Positions 62,445 through 64,000 of a stretch of DNA of 64,000 nucleotides are shown one piece after another. The DNA comes from Bacteroidota bacterium (GTDB lineage: Bacteria > Bacteroidota > Bacteroidia > Bacteroidales > Dysgonomonadaceae), in NCBI GenBank assembly GCA_023399295.1, contig JAEWQF010000051.1:17964-81963 (forward strand), written 5' to 3'. The translations under genes and the position numbers were made by a program. Within the stretch, counting starts at the first letter, position 1, and the number at the start of each line of letters is the position of its first letter. Below the pieces are notes generated by a model. It did no database searches, had not been told where the DNA came from, and saw nothing but the letters and a program-made list of their open reading frames with translations.

Positions 62445-63833
62445 ATGTGTAATGATTCATCATATTTTACGGGGAAGCTTTTTCACGTAAATGGGCAATC
62501 CTATTTTTTCAATACCATTCCGGGAACAATCAATGAGATTGCATACAATATGGCTCCCATATTGAACGACCTTCTCAATTCACATGGGGGTTGTGACATT
62601 CCCAGATCAGGTTCATATACGGGTGATTTGCGACCTGTTATCAGAAATCCTTACAGCACTGCAGAGATTAAAGAAACGCTGAATCATAAGCTACGCTTAT
62701 TGGTTTTAGAGCTGACAACTTCCTGTAACATGAATTGTGACTATTGCATCAATGGTGCATCCTATGAGCAGAAAGATTGCTTTACTTCAACACAGATGAG
62801 TAAGCAATCTGCTTTTGATGGCGTTGACTATCTCATCAATCATTCACAGAACCAGTCAAAACCTCTGGCAATATCATTTTATGGTGGAGAGCCCCTCTTG
62901 CGCTTTTCATTGTTAAAAGAGATCACAATTTATGCAGAGAAGAAAGCGAGCAAAAAAGGAAAAGAGATGTTGTTCTCTATCACCACCAATGGCACACTTT
63001 TGACTGGTGAAATGATTGAATTCTTTATACAGCACTCTTTTCAGATGGTTATCAGCCTCGACGGACCTGCAGAAATCAATGATAGCAATAGGAAACTTAA
63101 GAATGGAGAGGGGACATTCGATCGAATAATGGATGTACTGCAAATGATTAAAAAAAGAGATGCTGCTTATTTTAATCATATGGTACGCTGTTCTGTTGTT
63201 GTTATGCCCAATGCAGATCTTATCGAGCTGGCAACATTCTTCAATGAGCTACATATCAACATCATAGCGAATTTTGTGGAGACATATGGTCTGGATGATA
63301 GCAGATTCAGACAAAAAGCATCCAACAATAGTATGGAGTCCCTTCAAAATAGTTTGATTGAACGTCTTTCAAAAGAAGGGACTTCAATTTTGTCCAACTC
63401 CTCGTCAGGAAAAGATTTTTCAATTGCGTTGTTCTCTACCATGCTCAGGCGGTTCCTGGAGTCAAAAACATCATCCCGGTTTATGGAGCTGGGGCAGTGT
63501 ATCCCCGGAGCGAGCAGGCTCTATTTGGCTGCAGACAATTTTTTCTATCCCTGCGAGAAATTAGCAGGACATTCAATTGCCCGGATCGGAAATATTGAAA
63601 CAGGCATAGACCCCATAAAAGCTGAAAACCTTATCAAGCAGTTCTACGGGATGGCAAGCTCAAAATGCAGCGGATGCTGGATGAGTTCACGATGCTCAGC
63701 CTGTCTGGCGTTAACCTGTTCGGGAGATGGTCTCGATGAAAACAAGTTTAATCATTATTGCAACGGAATTAAATCGTGGGGATTAACAGACTTAAAAATG
63801 ATATCCAAGACAATGTTCCCAAAAAGTGTCTGA
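62445..63833 (+). CDS. Radical SAM/SPASM peptide maturase
   Basis: A 462-residue radical SAM enzyme. The 4Fe-4S motif CxxxCxxC is at C94, C98 and C101 in TTSCNMNCDYC, and YGGEP at 146-150 is the SAM-contact motif. The C-terminal SPASM region has C352, C370, C408, C411, C417, C420, C425 and C439, with the CxxCx5CxxC arrangement expected for two auxiliary clusters. Residues 1-85 resemble the peptide-recognition extension seen in maturases such as those for SCIFF and sactipeptides. It most likely makes thioether or carbon-carbon links in the peptide encoded just upstream. The gene is AT-rich and starts with ATG at 62445. Confidence 0.92.
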   Translation: MCNDSSYFTGKLFHVNGQSYFFNTIPGTINEIAYNMAPILNDLLNSHGGCDIPRSGSYTGDLRPVIRNPYSTAEIKETLNHKLRLLVLELTTSCNMNCDYCINGASYEQKDCFTSTQMSKQSAFDGVDYLINHSQNQSKPLAISFYGGEPLLRFSLLKEITIYAEKKASKKGKEMLFSITTNGTLLTGEMIEFFIQHSFQMVISLDGPAEINDSNRKLKNGEGTFDRIMDVLQMIKKRDAAYFNHMVRCSVVVMPNADLIELATFFNELHINIIANFVETYGLDDSRFRQKASNNSMESLQNSLIERLSKEGTSILSNSSSGKDFSIALFSTMLRRFLESKTSSRFMELGQCIPGASRLYLAADNFFYPCEKLAGHSIARIGNIETGIDPIKAENLIKQFYGMASSKCSGCWMSSRCSACLALTCSGDGLDENKFNHYCNGIKSWGLTDLKMISKTMFPKSV

Positions 63834-63864
63834 GTAGTGTATATACAAATTAACAGTGAAGAAA

Positions 63865-64000
63865 ATGAAAACTAGCAACTTAACAACCGGCAAAATCGCA
63901 TTAGCACTTGCACTCATCGCAGTGCTTGTTCCATTCCTAATTTCTTTTCTATTCAAGTCATCTCGCGACTTTATCTGGATCAATGGACCTAATTTTATTT
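63865..64000 (+). CDS. Membrane protein N-terminus, partial
   Basis: The frame opens with ATG at 63865 and stays open to the window end (45 complete codons). Residues 10-32 (KIALALALIAVLVPFLISFLF) form a clear transmembrane helix after a short polar start, followed by KSSRDFIWINGPNF. It lies 31 bases after the maturase stop on the same strand and in the same AT-rich style, so it belongs to the peptide cluster. It could be an export, immunity or membrane-anchored effector protein; too little is visible to say. Confidence 0.7.
   Translation, partial: MKTSNLTTGKIALALALIAVLVPFLISFLFKSSRDFIWINGPNFI

Overview
The window looks like a chromosomal segment from a member of the Bacteroidetes, probably order Bacteroidales (a Dysgonomonadaceae-type organism is my guess, not shown). 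The grounds are the repeated TAnnTTTG -7 promoter boxes, the near absence of Shine-Dalgarno sequences, and Bacteroidetes-typical families: a TonB-dependent receptor with a CarboxypepD_reg-like plug extension, DUF4293, DUF3316, DUF4919, DUF5686, the Bacteroidetes-type omega subunit, and a fur-purA pair. Coding is dense on both strands; most of the window is core metabolism and envelope biology with G+C near or above half. 

Layout. 1-12.2 kb: HAD phosphatase (cut by the window edge), YegS-like lipid kinase, OvoA ovothiol synthase, GNAT acetyltransferase, LemA with its DUF2207 partner, a YqhD-type alcohol dehydrogenase, a tricorn-like protease and a sugar dehydrogenase lipoprotein. 12.3-19.7 kb: VOC/PhnB-like proteins beside a Crp/Fnr regulator with a candidate operator, a TIGR01777 epimerase, a zinc peptidase, purA-fur and a GHL10 glycosidase. 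20-23.3 kb: TonB receptor plus a small secreted protein, then tRNA-Gly(GCC). 23.3-31 kb: free methionine sulfoxide reductase, OmpA lipoprotein, yidC-pyrG, and a TlpA/DUF4870/ftsE operon. 31-42 kb: S41 protease, MgtC, DUF1460 amidase-like, aroC, slyD with a cysteine-rich tail, a PatB-type lyase, DUF3316, parC and an M48 peptidase. 42-50 kb: MFS exporter, bamD-rpoZ-DUF4293, a GH3 protein, a Crp/Fnr regulator and DUF5686. 50-59.3 kb: ispE, S9 peptidase, IMPase, ZupT, an XRE-cupin regulator with an acyl-CoA ligase, a 24-copy heptanucleotide tandem repeat, fabD and DUF4919.

The last 4.6 kb (about 59.4-64 kb) is different. A tyrosine recombinase is followed by distinctly AT-rich DNA. This holds a HEIAH metallopeptidase-like protein, a small membrane protein, a 68-residue peptide with three cysteines and a small-residue-rich hydrophobic tail, a hairpin, a radical SAM/SPASM peptide maturase, and the start of a membrane protein cut by the window end. 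I read this as a candidate ribosomally made, radical-SAM-modified (sactipeptide-like) peptide cluster on a laterally acquired island. It is the most promising undescribed system here. The chemistry and the roles of the two accessory proteins are inference.
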